Assembly (NCBI GenBank): GCA_007449985.2
Contig: VIIQ02000325.1
Coordinates: forward strand, 1 to 64,000
Source of the DNA: Desmodesmus armatus
Lineage: Eukaryota > Chlorophyta > Chlorophyceae > Sphaeropleales > Scenedesmaceae
DNA length: 64,000 bases
Reading direction: 5' to 3'
A model generated the notes under the pieces. The model made no database searches. It saw only the letters and a program-made list of their open reading frames with translations, and was not told where the DNA came from. Positions 23,704 to 34,111 of the stretch are shown piece by piece; position 1 is the first letter of the stretch, and the number at the start of each line of letters is the position of its first letter. Position numbers and translations under genes: made by a program.

Positions 23704-24394
23704 ACGACATGAGCAGCAGTATGGTTAGTGCTGTTCTGGTGTTGTCTGAGTGGTTGGTTTTCAGCTGTCATCTTTCCTGCCTCTGTGCAGTCTGAGCAGT
23801 CTGTCAGCTAACACCTGGTCTATTTTGTGTGGAGATTAAGAGCTGTCTCTGCAGCATGTGGGCATTCTGGTGCTGCTGGCACTTTTGCTTGTGCAGTGCT
23901 GCTTCCCATCTCTTTCACAGGGACTGCTGTTGACGCTGTTGTCTACAGCTGATACCTGTGGTGTACCTTATCTATCTGATTGCGCCATGCACCCCCATGG
24001 CGATATTGTGTGGAGAGTGTTCTGCAGGGTGTCGCTTTGTCACGACCTTGCTATGTCGCATGGCACAAAGCAGTGGTCACAATGAAATTTGTGTGTTGCA
24101 CTGAGTCAAGTGCAGTGTATGAGCGCAGGTTGGAGTGTGTTTGTTTGCTGCTGTTGGCTGTTGTTGGCAGTCAAAAGTGGCTTCCCAGTCGCAATCAAAA
24201 GCAACAACAGGAGTGTGAGTGAGTGAGCTGTGTGATGTATCATATCAGCATGACACTGGTAATGTTGTCTGCAGTGTGCTGTGGCAATAGTTACTTTGCC
24301 AACAGCGATACACCGTGTATGGGCCACTAGTGTGCACTGCAACTGAGTTGTGCGCCCTGGTGGTATGACAATGGGTGATATGAGGGTATTATTC

Positions 24395-24399
24395 TGTAA
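24395..24399 (+). terminator. TGTAA polyadenylation signal candidate, ELIP copy 2
   Basis: TGTAA followed by CAAGCCAAGCTACCA corresponds to the signal of copy 1, about 690 bases after the stop. Conservation between the duplicates supports a role in 3' end formation. Confidence 0.5.
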
Positions 24400-24517
24400 C
24401 AAGCCAAGCTACCATACATTTTGATTGTCACATGTGTGCCAACACCAATGGATGCTTGTTACTGTCGCCAGTACATCTCTGTGTGCAGCTCCCATGTTGT
24501 TACTACCAGCCGCATAC

Positions 24518-24866
24518 TTGTTCAGTCACTGTCAGCTACACACCTGGCTTGTCACTACCAACTGCATTGTTAGCTTGTTTCTGGCTGCATCCTTGGCTTG
24601 TCACTATCAGCTGCATGCTTGGCTTGTCACTATCAGCTGCATGCTTGGCTTGTCACTATCAGCTGCATCCTTGGATTGTCACTATCAGCTGCATGCTTGG
24701 CTTGTCACTATCAGCTGCATGCTTGGCTTGTCACTATCAGCTGCATCCTTGGATTGTCACTATCAGCTGCATGCTTGGCTTGTCACTATCAGCTGCATGC
24801 TTGGCTTGTCACTATCAGCTGCATCCTTGGATTGTCACTATCAGCTGCATGCTTGGCTTGTCACCT
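24518..24866. repeat. 26-bp minisatellite with 78-bp higher-order unit
   Basis: The basic unit is TCACTATCAGCTGCATGCTTGGCTTG or a close variant, listed here by its first 20 bases TCACTATCAGCTGCATGCTT. From about 24600 on, every third unit carries CCTTGGATTG instead of GCTTGGCTTG, giving a 78-bp higher-order period. Diverged units extend leftwards to about 24518. It sits just past the ELIP duplication. Confidence 0.88.
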
Positions 24867-25389
24867 CCAAGGCAGCCACTGTCACCAACCCAGCATGTCA
24901 CCTGCATCAGCTGCCGTCACACTCACACACAACGCCTTCATCAATCAACACTGCCTGGCAAGCACAGTCATATGCTGTCACTTCACTTCATAGACATGCA
25001 CACAAGTGCTTTCAGCAAGCAACAGCAGCTACAGGTACTGCTGCTGTCATACACTGCATACACATGGGGACAGCAGCAATACTTGGCACATCCTGTCACA
25101 TGCTGCTACCTCGACAGCAAAACTATCTATGTACTGTGTGCTCACTTGCCACACAGTTCCCCGCACAGCACAACAGTGAAAAGCACACATTCAAACATGC
25201 CGAAACTGGCCCAGCAGAGAGCTCAGTCTCGCACAGCTAGTAACACAGACTTTGTTTAGCTGAACCCCGCTAGTGACAGCACAATTGGAGGGTGAGCACT
25301 ATAGCTGTGCTTTCCGCAGCTGGCAGACATCATACAATGCTACCCAACCTCGGTGCAGCAGTGATCACTGCAATGCCTGTGCACTTCAG
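24867..25389. other. Intergenic, 3' side of MYND gene A
   Basis: No coding signal is seen. The stretch lies between the minisatellite and the stop of the first MYND gene on the - strand (25390) and probably contains its 3' UTR. Confidence 0.4.
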
Positions 25390-28300
25390 CTACTGCACAT
25401 GCATATTTGCTGCCTTGTCCTCCCTTGATTTCTTCTTGGCGTTTGCTGCTGCTGCTGTTGCCATGGCAGCGGCTGCTACCGCCTTGCAGACATGCTTGTG
25501 CTGCTTCCAGTGCTTGCGCTGGTCTGCTGCCCCACAGTACCTAGCTGTGCCACACCCGCTGCACTTGCTGCCCTTGCCTGCTGCCAGCTGCAGCTCAGAG
25601 GGCTTGTCAAAGCAGCAGCAGCTGGGCTCGTTGCAGCAGAAGCGGGTGGGCAGGGCAGCACACAGTAGGCTGCCAAAGCTGATCAGGCTGTCTGCCAGCG
25701 CCTGGCCTGCGCCTGTGTTGCGCAGCTGCTGCCATGCTACGGCACCCACAGCCTGCTTGTCTGCAGCTGCGCCACAGCTGCCGCTGCTATGTACTTTGTG
25801 CTCCCCTGTTGCAGCTGCTGGCTCATTGGCAGTGTTGCATACGCTATCAGCTGCTGCTGCTGCGCATGCAGCCACAAGCTGGGTGTGTGCGTCAAGAACA
25901 GGCCTGCCCAGCACGACACGCAGCTGCTTGGAACCCTGCACTGCTGCTGTGCCATCTGGTGCTGCCAGCTGCTGGACAGAACTGCCTAGGCACATGATGG
26001 AGTCCTGCAGGATAGGCAGCCGCAGGTGCGGCAGGTTTCCTGTGGCTTCAGGTGCTGCCGATGGCTTCAGCATGCTGCGTGACAGCTGCTGCTGTTGCTG
26101 TAGCTCCTGTGCCCTGCCTGTGATAGCATTGCTGCTGCTGCTATTGCAGTGGTCACCCGATGACAGGGCTGCCTGCACCGCCACTCCTGTGGTGTAGAGC
26201 GCCCGGCCAGCCAGCAGCAGCCAAATGCTGGAAGGAGAAATGCTGCCTGGCTTGCTGGAAACAGGTGCTGCGCTAATCAGCATTACTGCAACCTGGACTG
26301 CTGCCGGGCCCCAGGAGAGCCAGGCATGGCCAGGCACGGCACTGGCATTGACGTCCCCTGGGAACTGCTGCTGCAGCCTCTTGAGGCAGCTGAGTAGCAG
26401 TGACAGCAGCGCAGGGGCCTTGCTGCTGTCTGTGACACACTCCAGCAGGGCCGGCAGCTGCTGCTCCGCTGCACACTGGATGAACTTGACCGCTTGGATG
26501 GCCAAAGCCACTGCAACAGGCGGCTGAGTTGGGTCTTCTGTCAGATGCTGTCGCACCCCTGCCTCAATCCTGCTGAACGCTGTGCTGGCACACATGCTGC
26601 TTGGCAGCCAGGCAGCTGCATCTCCTGCAAGGGCACCAACAGGGAAGACAGGCAAGCATACACCGCAAGCATACTGGTTACTGCAGTTGGACAAACTGAG
26701 CACAGGGGCGCTGATGAGGGTAACAGCAGGGAGTCAGAATATCAAAGCAGCAGTACGATGCAGCGTGTGAGGGGCTCTGGCGGGGCTGTGAAGGGCTGTG
26801 GCGACTGCTGTGCTGCACAGTGCAGGGGCTGCTGAATCAAAGCGACGTGCGACATGGGATGACCAGGTCTGCACCGCAGCCACGCGGTGTGATGTACAGC
26901 TTGAAGGTTGGAAGCTGAGCTGCTGCCAAAGCGTGACAAACACTCACCATGCTGTCGGTTGAACGCAGCCATGCTAGCTGCAAGCAGCCTCAACAGGGGC
27001 CTTCCGGAACTCTTGGCTAGAGGGCAGGAGGAGGCCGTGGCCACTGCAGACTTAGGGTCAGCGCCAGCCTGGCAGTATGTCCCAGAACCTGCAGGTGCTG
27101 CCAGGTGCTGCTGTACTGGCACAAACACCTGCAAACAGGCCCCAAACACTCCCTGCATGATCGCCAAGCCTGCAGATGCTGTGCAGGGCACTGGCTGGCT
27201 GGACTGGACGTGGCTGGACTGCTGCGAGCCTGCTGCGCGCTGCAGCTGTTCCCCAATGGCCAAGCATTTGGCGCTGATGTCCAGCACGCTGCTCAGCACG
27301 GCTGACTGCGGCTGCAGGGCGACAAGCTCAGATAGCAGCGCTGGCAGGAGTGGCAGCAGGCGCATGCTGTGGAAGCTGGAAACGCCACAACCACTGTGGC
27401 TGTTGGTTGTGTTGGCTGTGCCAGGGGTGCCGGTTGGGGCCACTCCGTGGGCTGTGCTGTCCTTGCTGCTGCCTGCTGCACCTGCCGGGCAGCTGCTGGA
27501 GGAATCGCTGCTGCTGTTGCCACAACCTGTGTGTTGGGGGCCCGTTGCAGCGGCTTCGTCCCTGATGCGCTCACAGAGGTGCTGCAGGGCCCAATTGAGA
27601 AAAGGGAAGGAGTCCGCAGGCACATCAAGACGGGAAGCTAGGGCGAACATACTCGGCGTTGAGGGCAGGCTCTTCAAAAGCCCAGTAGCCTGCAGGAGGG
27701 CCTCATGCGAGGGTGGCACTGTGCCGATGGCACTGCAGAGCGCTCCATTGGGCAGTGGTGCTGAGGGGTTCCCCTGCTGGTGCTTGTGCTTGTATGCCAC
27801 CAAGAGTGCCGTGTGAACAAGCCCCACCTCCAACATGGCATCCAGTGAAACGGCCGTCACAGCAGCTGCCACTGCTGCTTTTTCAAGCTTGGTCCGACCA
27901 AGCTCAGGCTGAGACGGAGAACCTTCCACATCCGCAACCTTCAAGCAGTGATGAACAACATGTGAGGCGCATATGGCAGTGATTTCGAGCAGGCGGGTGT
28001 TGAGCTTGTACTTGCCCATGTTGACCTCCCCAGCTGCTGCTCCCAAGCATGCGCGCAGCACACTCTCACAGTGCCACACAGCTGTTAGAGCAGCAGCGGT
28101 CCCCGTCAGGCTGGCAGCCGAGCTGAAGACTGACTTGATCTCTGGTGCGCTGGCATCATCTATAAATAGGAAGTTGGTTTTCTTGTCACAGTTCTCCTGC
28201 AGCTCTAACAGCTTTGTGCTCAGCACCAGCACCTCGTTGAGGGGCTGTGCTGCCCTCTGCAATGCTGAGCTTGACCGCTGCTGCTGGACGTGCTGTTCCA

Positions 28301-29000
28301 GCTGCTGCCGCATGTGCTCTGCATGTGCTGCTGCACAGTACAGCACAGCGGGCATAACACCTAGAAGTCCTGCAAAAGAAAAAGCGACAGAAACATACTC
28401 ATAGGTCGTGCTGTGGGGCATACCTTGCCTGCAGGTTGGTGAGTGTGTTGCTCCCAGGACCGTGTGCATGACCAACACCCGCATGTCCTCACCTGACGTG
28501 AGCAATCCAGTGTTCATGCGTCTGTGCTCGGCTGTGTGGTTCTTGAGGGTGGCGTACCATCGGCTGAGGGCGATCGACATTGCACGCAGGTGCTGATAGC
28601 TCTCCTGCACCCCTGCAGTTGGTGGGGGGATGGGCTGCCCGTACTGGATGGTGCTGCTGCCATGCTGGCCGCCCTGGCTGGCGCCACCACCGCTCTGGTG
28701 CTGCTTGGTCTTAGCTGTTGCTCTGCTGCTGTTGCTGCTGTTGCTGCTGTTGCTGCTGTTGCTAGGAGCAGTAGCACTGGGGGAACTGCTAGCAGCGCTG
28801 CTGACAAACAGCTCCAAACCCCTGACAAGTGCTGATGTGAGCACTGTGGTGAAGTCCAGACGCTGCAAGTAAGATACCATGCTGTCATCATTCACCAAGA
28901 GAAGCTCATCCATGAGGCTCTTCTTCTCTGCCACCCTGCAGAACTCAGACAGGCTGCTGACAGCAGCCAGCCGCTGGATCGTTTTCAGCCCACCACCCAT
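25390..29000 (-). CDS. MYND-finger protein, paralogue A
   Basis: Three exons on the - strand: 29000-28493, 28369-26948 and 26624-25390, 1054 residues. Both introns are phase 1, as in paralogues B and C. The 123-nt first intron has no stop and a length divisible by three, so the genomic frame runs through it; paralogue alignment and a GTGAGG donor with a TTTTGCAG acceptor show it is removed. The N-terminus (GLKTIQRLAAVSSLSEFCRV, DFTTVLTSALVRGLEL) is shared by the family. A long helical, Ala/Ser/Gln-rich body has no recognised domain. The C-terminus has a Cys-rich stretch (FCCNEPSCCCF) and C998-x2-C1001, Y-C1007, H1019-x3-C1023 of a MYND finger, a protein-interaction module. The expected fourth Cys of YC-x3-C is Asp1011. 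No SET domain is seen; function is unknown. Confidence 0.87.
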
Positions 29001-29834
29001 GGTTGTGCTGCAGAAGAAAGACGTGATATCACTTTCACAGACTGGTTGGGCGATCCAAGGCCGTGAAACTGGGGATTGGCCCTGTTACTTTTGAACCTCC
29101 AAACTCCTGTTATATGTTACGTATGCCCTTACAGCCTGAATGAAGTATACGTACTGTTGTTTTTCTCGTTTCACCCTTGAATTTGGCATCAAACAGGCTG
29201 TTGACGTCATAAGGCCTCCGTCATGGATATCATGCATGCATACATGCGCATGTACATGCACAACTGATTGCGGGATTCAGTTTCGTCCGCCACATTGACC
29301 GCCGTCTCCCCATTTGCTAGTCTGTGCAGCCTTGCAACATGGCAACATGCATCTGCCTGTTGAAGTGATGTGTGCTGGGGGTGTGGCTCGACATGCCGCT
29401 GATTTTGGTACCCACCAAAGAGTGAGTTGCAGTGAATGTAGTATTGTGGGATCTCGCTGGTTGAAGTCATCCATTGGAATGCTACTGTGGTGCTGCTTTC
29501 CCACTTTGTGTGAACATAATTTGTTGTGACCAGGCCGCGTCACCTCCGCATGCATACCCCTCTCAGCATGCATGCACACCCTCCTCTGCCTGGTGCAAGC
29601 CACAATCACAACTACTAACCAGTCAGATCCGCAAACATATAGGGCTGCCCATCAGTTCATTCACCGTGCTGACACCACTTGGCACCACAAACAGTTTGCC
29701 ACACAACCATCTGCAGACAGCAGCAGCCGCTCAGCACCTGAAAAAATTGCGTATCTCAAGATGACGCGTGGGACGCTGCAGGTGGGGCATTGCATGTGGT
29801 CTCTGCAAGAAACTCAGCACTAGTCACCACATGG
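29001..29834. other. Intergenic between MYND genes A and B
   Basis: This holds the upstream region of gene A and the 3' side of gene B, both on the - strand. A TTCTGCAG just before the gene A ATG could be a splice acceptor for a 5' exon. A frame ending near 29430 with a GTGGGT donor would join it in phase, but this is weak. Confidence 0.4.
29202..29209. promoter_or_regulatory. TGACGTCA site upstream of MYND gene A
   Basis: A perfect TGACGTCA lies about 202 bp upstream of the gene A ATG. Gene B has the same octamer about 216 bp upstream, which makes chance less likely. Confidence 0.4.
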
Positions 29835-32800
29835 TCACCGCTGCTTTTGTGCTGCCTTGTCCTTGCTGGGTCCCTTCTTGGCCTTCCCTGTAGTCCCTGC
29901 CTGGGAAGCAGCTGCTACTGCCTTGCAGGCATGCTTGTGCTGCTTCCAGTGCTTGCGCTGGTCTGCTGCCCCACAGTACCTGGCTGTGCCACACCCGCTG
30001 CACTTGCTGCCCTTGCCTGCTGCCAGCTGTAGCTCAGAGGGCTTGTCAAAGCAGCAGCAGCTGGGCTCATTGCAGCAGAAGCGGGTGGGCAGTGCAGCAC
30101 ACAGCAGGCTACCAAAGGTGAGCAGGCTGTCCGCGAGTGGCTTGCCTGTGCCTGTGTAGCGCAGCTGCTGCCATGCTGCAGCTGTCGCACTGGTAGGCTG
30201 CTTGTGTCCAGCAATGCCACAGCCGCCATGCCCACCCCCGTGCCCTGCTGCAGCCGCAAGCTCGTCAGCAAGGTTCCACTGGCATGCGCTGTCGGCTGCT
30301 GCGCATGCCGCCTCCAGCTGGGTGCGTGCGTCAAGAACAGGCCTGCCCAGCACAACACGCAGCTGCTTGGAACCCTGCACTGCTGCTGTGCCATCTGGTG
30401 CTGCCAGCTGCTGCACAGCACTGCCTAGGGACATGATGGAGTCCTGGAGGATAGGCAGCCACAGCTGTGGCAGGCTTTCTGAGCAGTCGGTCAGAGGTGC
30501 TAGCATGCTGGGCGATAGCTGCTGCTGCTGCTGCTGTTGCTGGTGTCCTGTCATCCCTTCTGTCGTGGCACTGGTGCTGCTGCCGCGGTCGCCCAGTGAC
30601 AGGGTTGCCTGAATGGCCACTCCTGTGGTGTACAACGCCCGACCAGCCAGCAGCAGCCACATGCTGGAAGTGACGGCTGGCTCTGTGCCTGCATGCGTAC
30701 TTAATTGGTCAGCAGCGTGGCCTTTGCTGCCCCTCCTGCTGTCACCGCTTCCTGGATTGCTGTTCTTGCTGTTGCTGGGCTTTGTGGCTGAAGTGCCTGC
30801 TGCTGTGGCCTTGGGGGTTGTGTGCACTGGGCGGCTGTGTCCTGCAGCTGCGCTGATCATCATTGCTGCAGCTTGTGTTGATGCCACTGCAAAGGACATC
30901 CAGTCCAGGCGGGTCCTGTTGACATCAGCAGTGGCTGCAGCATTGTGCATAACCTGCTGCTGCAGCCTCTTGAGGCAGCTGAGCAGCAGCGACAGCAGCG
31001 CAGGGGCCTTGCTGCTGTCTGTGACACACTCCAGCAGGGCCGGCAGCTGCTGCTCTGCTGCACACTGAATGAAGCGCACTGCTTGAATGGCCACGCCGGC
31101 GCTTCCAGGGGTGCAGTTTGGGTCTGCTGCCTGTGGGTCTGCTGGCAAGTCAAAGCGCACCCCTGCTTCCAAACTGCTGCATGCTGCACTAGCGCACATG
31201 CCTGTGGGCAGCCACAAAGCTGTCTCTCCTGCAAGGGCACCAAAGGGCAGGCAAAAGGCAACACAGCAAGCAAGTTAGCTTCCAAAGTCACTTGCGGCAG
31301 CCGCCAGAGTTGTCATGGTGGAAGCTGGAAGCCCCACTTCAAGTCACTGTTGTCACGCTTGTGAACGCCTGTAAGAAAGGTTTGTGGGTACAGTGTTGCA
31401 TCAGGACCAGTTCCCTTGCGCATGGCAACGTCAGCTGAGGTGTGTATGACAACAACACAGTCCTGTGCTATGCATGACTCATGACGTGGCACGCTGCAAC
31501 TGTCACCCAATGCTCACCATGCTGCTGGTCAAACGCAGCCAAGCTGGCTGCTAGCAGTTGGAACAGAGGAACACCCAACTTCCTGGCCTGCCCAGAGTAG
31601 AGGGTGACAGGAGCATCAGGGCCAGCCTTGGGGTCATTGCCAGTCCAGGTGATATCAGTGAGAGCAGCAGCAGCACCCCTGGAGGCATTGAGATCTTCAA
31701 GACTGCTGTACGGTGCTGCCAGGTGCTGCTGTACTGGCACAAACACCTCGAGGCATGCCCTGAACAGTCCCTGGATGATTGCTAGGCCCAGAGACGCTGT
31801 GCATGACCCTGGATGGCTGGGCTGCTGTGCGCGTCCTGCCTGCTGCAGCTGGTCACCGATGCGCAAGCACTTGGCGTTGATGTCCAGCACACTGCTCAGT
31901 ACGGCTGCCCGCGGCTGCAGGGCAACCAGCTCAGATAGCAGCGCTGGCAGGAGTGGCAGCAGGCGCATGCTGTGGAAGCTGGCAGCGCCACCACCGCTGT
32001 CACAACAGCTGTTGGCGGTGCCAGCTGCGTAAGGAGTGCCAGCTGGGGACAGCCCTGGTGCCGTGCTGACCTTGCTGCTGCCTGCTGCACCCACCGGGGA
32101 ACCAGCAGAGCTGCTGCCTGCTGCAGCTGCCGGGCGGCCAGTGGAACTGCTGGCGTTGCCAGCGCCACTGCTGCTGCAGCAACCTGCGTGCTTGCTGTTT
32201 GCTGCAGCAGCTTCATCCTGCAGGCGCTGACAGAGGTACTGCAGGGCCCAATCAAGGGCAGGCAAACACTGTGCAGGAATGTCGTGCTGGCTTGTTAGCT
32301 GCCGGACTATATCTGGCGGAGATGGCCTGAAAGTGCCCAGGCCAGCTGCCTCCAGGAAGGCATCGTGGTAGGGTGGGACACTCTGGGGCGCTTCAGCAGG
32401 CAGTTGTGCTGAAGGCTTGCCCTGCTGCGCCTTGTGCATGCGTGCAATCATCAGGCCGGTGTATGTCAGCACAACCTGCAGGACTGCGTCCAGTGATACT
32501 GCTGCGGCGCCATCTGCTGCTGTTGCACCAAGCAGTGCCTCCGCCCCTGCGCATTGCGCCACAAAGATCTCTGCACTAGCAAGGCTGACCATGAGCTGGG
32601 GTTTAGCGGCATCAAGCTGGCGAGATCTGCGCCCCTTCTTAACACCCCTGGATGGTGCTCCATTGCATGCGTCCAAGACCTTTTGGCCACGCCAGAATGC
32701 TGCTAGGGCAGTTCAGGTCCCCGTCAGACTGGCGGCAGTGCTGCCGGCTGCCAGCAACCCAGATCTCACGGGAGTTCCTGTAGTGGCACTGTGGCTTCTC

Positions 32801-33736
32801 TTGAAGCAGTCTGTTTCGATGTTGAGCAGTGAGATGGCAAGCTCCAGCATGTCAGCCAGGGGCCGTGCTGACTTGTGGAGTGCTGAGCTTGACCGCTGCT
32901 GCTGGACTTGCTGCTCAAGCTGCTGCCGGGCTTGCTCTGCATGTGCTGCGGCGCAATACAGCACATCGGGCACGATGCGCAGCAGACCTGGCGATTGGCA
33001 AAGGCGGCAAGGGGGCAGAGACACGAGCTTCAGTCTCGCTGTGGTGTGCGACCGGTACCATGAGCCACGCGGGCAGACCCATCATGACCATTATGGTTTC
33101 TGCAAGATGGCGGTGCTGCCACGGGAAGAAACAGAACTTGCCTGGCGTGTACACCACGCAGGCAGACACACATTGTGGCTGCACGATGCCAGAACACAGT
33201 GTGTCAGCTAGATAGAGTCAAGGTAGTCTTTGATTCATAGTGGTTAGACATCAAGCCAGCCCTTTGTTCTTACCTGAGGTCAACACCTTGGTGAAGATGT
33301 CCTTGAACTCAGCCGTGCCAGAATTGCAAGCATAGATGCTGTACCACTGGCCAAGCACACCACACAATGCGCTCAGGGACGGATAGCTCTCCTGCACGCC
33401 TGCTGAGAGTGGAGGGACGTCCTGACCGTGCTGCAGGGCACTGCCGCCACAGCGGCCTCCTGAGGAACCGTCCTGGTGCTCCTTGGGGGGTGCTGCACAT
33501 GCGCTGTTGCTGCTGCTGTCGATACTGCTGCTCACGTACAGCTCCAACCCCCTGACCAGGGCAGCTGTCAGCACTGTGGTGAAGTCCTGCCGCAGCAGGT
33601 GTCGGAACTGGCTGGGGTCATACACCGCGTTGAGCTCATCCATCAAGATATCACGATCTGCAACACTGCAAAACTCCTCGAGGCTGCTGACAGCAGCCAG
33701 ACGCTGCAGCGTTCTCAGCCCGCCTCGCGCGCTCAT
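29835..33736 (-). CDS. MYND-finger protein, paralogue B, with in-frame TGA
   Basis: Exons 33736-33274, 32987-31518 and 31228-29835 give 1109 codons with the same exon structure and phases as paralogue A. The N-terminus (GGLRTLQRLAAVSSLEEFCS), the body and the C-terminal MYND finger (KCSGCGTARYCGAADQRKHW) are conserved, again without the last Cys of YC-x3-C. Codon 246 is TGA at 32715-32713, after SLTGT, where A has Ala and C has Cys. The frame then stays open for about 860 codons and still matches the paralogues. Either this is a recent nonsense mutation (a young pseudogene), a sequencing error, or recoding. The start is the second Met of the frame (MSARGG), chosen by comparison with A and C. 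It is divergently arranged with the dioxygenase gene. Confidence 0.8.
32713..32715 (-). other. Premature in-frame TGA in MYND gene B
   Basis: Reading - strand codons S-L-T-G-T, then TGA, then T-A-L-A-A-F-W. The aligned codon is GCT (Ala) in A and TGT (Cys) in C. No splice donor nearby would remove it. Confidence 0.85.
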
Positions 33737-34111
33737 GATGCTTTTGCCAAACAAGAGCAGCTGAAAAATCTTTCACATGCTCTGAATGCAGGGGTCAGTT
33801 GGTTGTTTGTCCTGAAGGACTGGGCTGCTGAGCAGTGGCTGCCAAAGTCAAAAGCAAACCCGACAACACTGACTGCGGATACTTGACGTAATCAGCACTA
33901 ACACTGGTGAAGTGTTCCTCATCGTGTTGTCAGTTTGATATTTTCCAGGCATGACGTCACAGCCTTGGACAGTGCTGGCATGTGATCTGTTCTTCAGATC
34001 GATCTGAAGATGGTGATATCACCAACTTGCTTGGTGCTCTTCATGTGGTTATAGGTCTAGGACACCGCACAGACGTAAGCTGACAGCAATCAATTTCCAG
34101 CCCTTGCAGTC
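33737..34111. promoter_or_regulatory. Divergent promoter, MYND gene B and dioxygenase gene
   Basis: About 375 bp separate the two start codons. TGACGTCA lies at 33952-33959, a TTGACGTAA near 33886 and a perfect 18-bp palindrome (CTTCAGATCGATCTGAAG) at about 33993-34010. TTTTTCAG directly before the gene B start region could be an acceptor for an upstream exon. Confidence 0.45.

Larger units (their letters stand above)
19561..24415 (+). repeat. Segmental tandem duplication carrying the ELIP genes
   Basis: Unit 1 is about 19561-21500 and unit 2 about 22520-24415, offset by 2946 bp between the two ATGs. Homology covers the promoter, all three exons, both introns and the 3' region to just past a TGTAA motif. 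The roughly 1 kb between the units is not duplicated and includes a MYND pseudogene. Confidence 0.85.

Noticed and set aside
24425..25259. Repetitive + strand frames of about 270 residues (YQLHAWLVTISC type)
   Set aside because: Produced by the 26-bp minisatellite, open in all frames because its higher-order unit is 78 bp.
26742..29000. Uninterrupted 752-codon frame in MYND gene A
   Set aside because: It reads through a stop-free 123-nt intron and past the true donor at 26947; paralogues B and C show the spliced structure.
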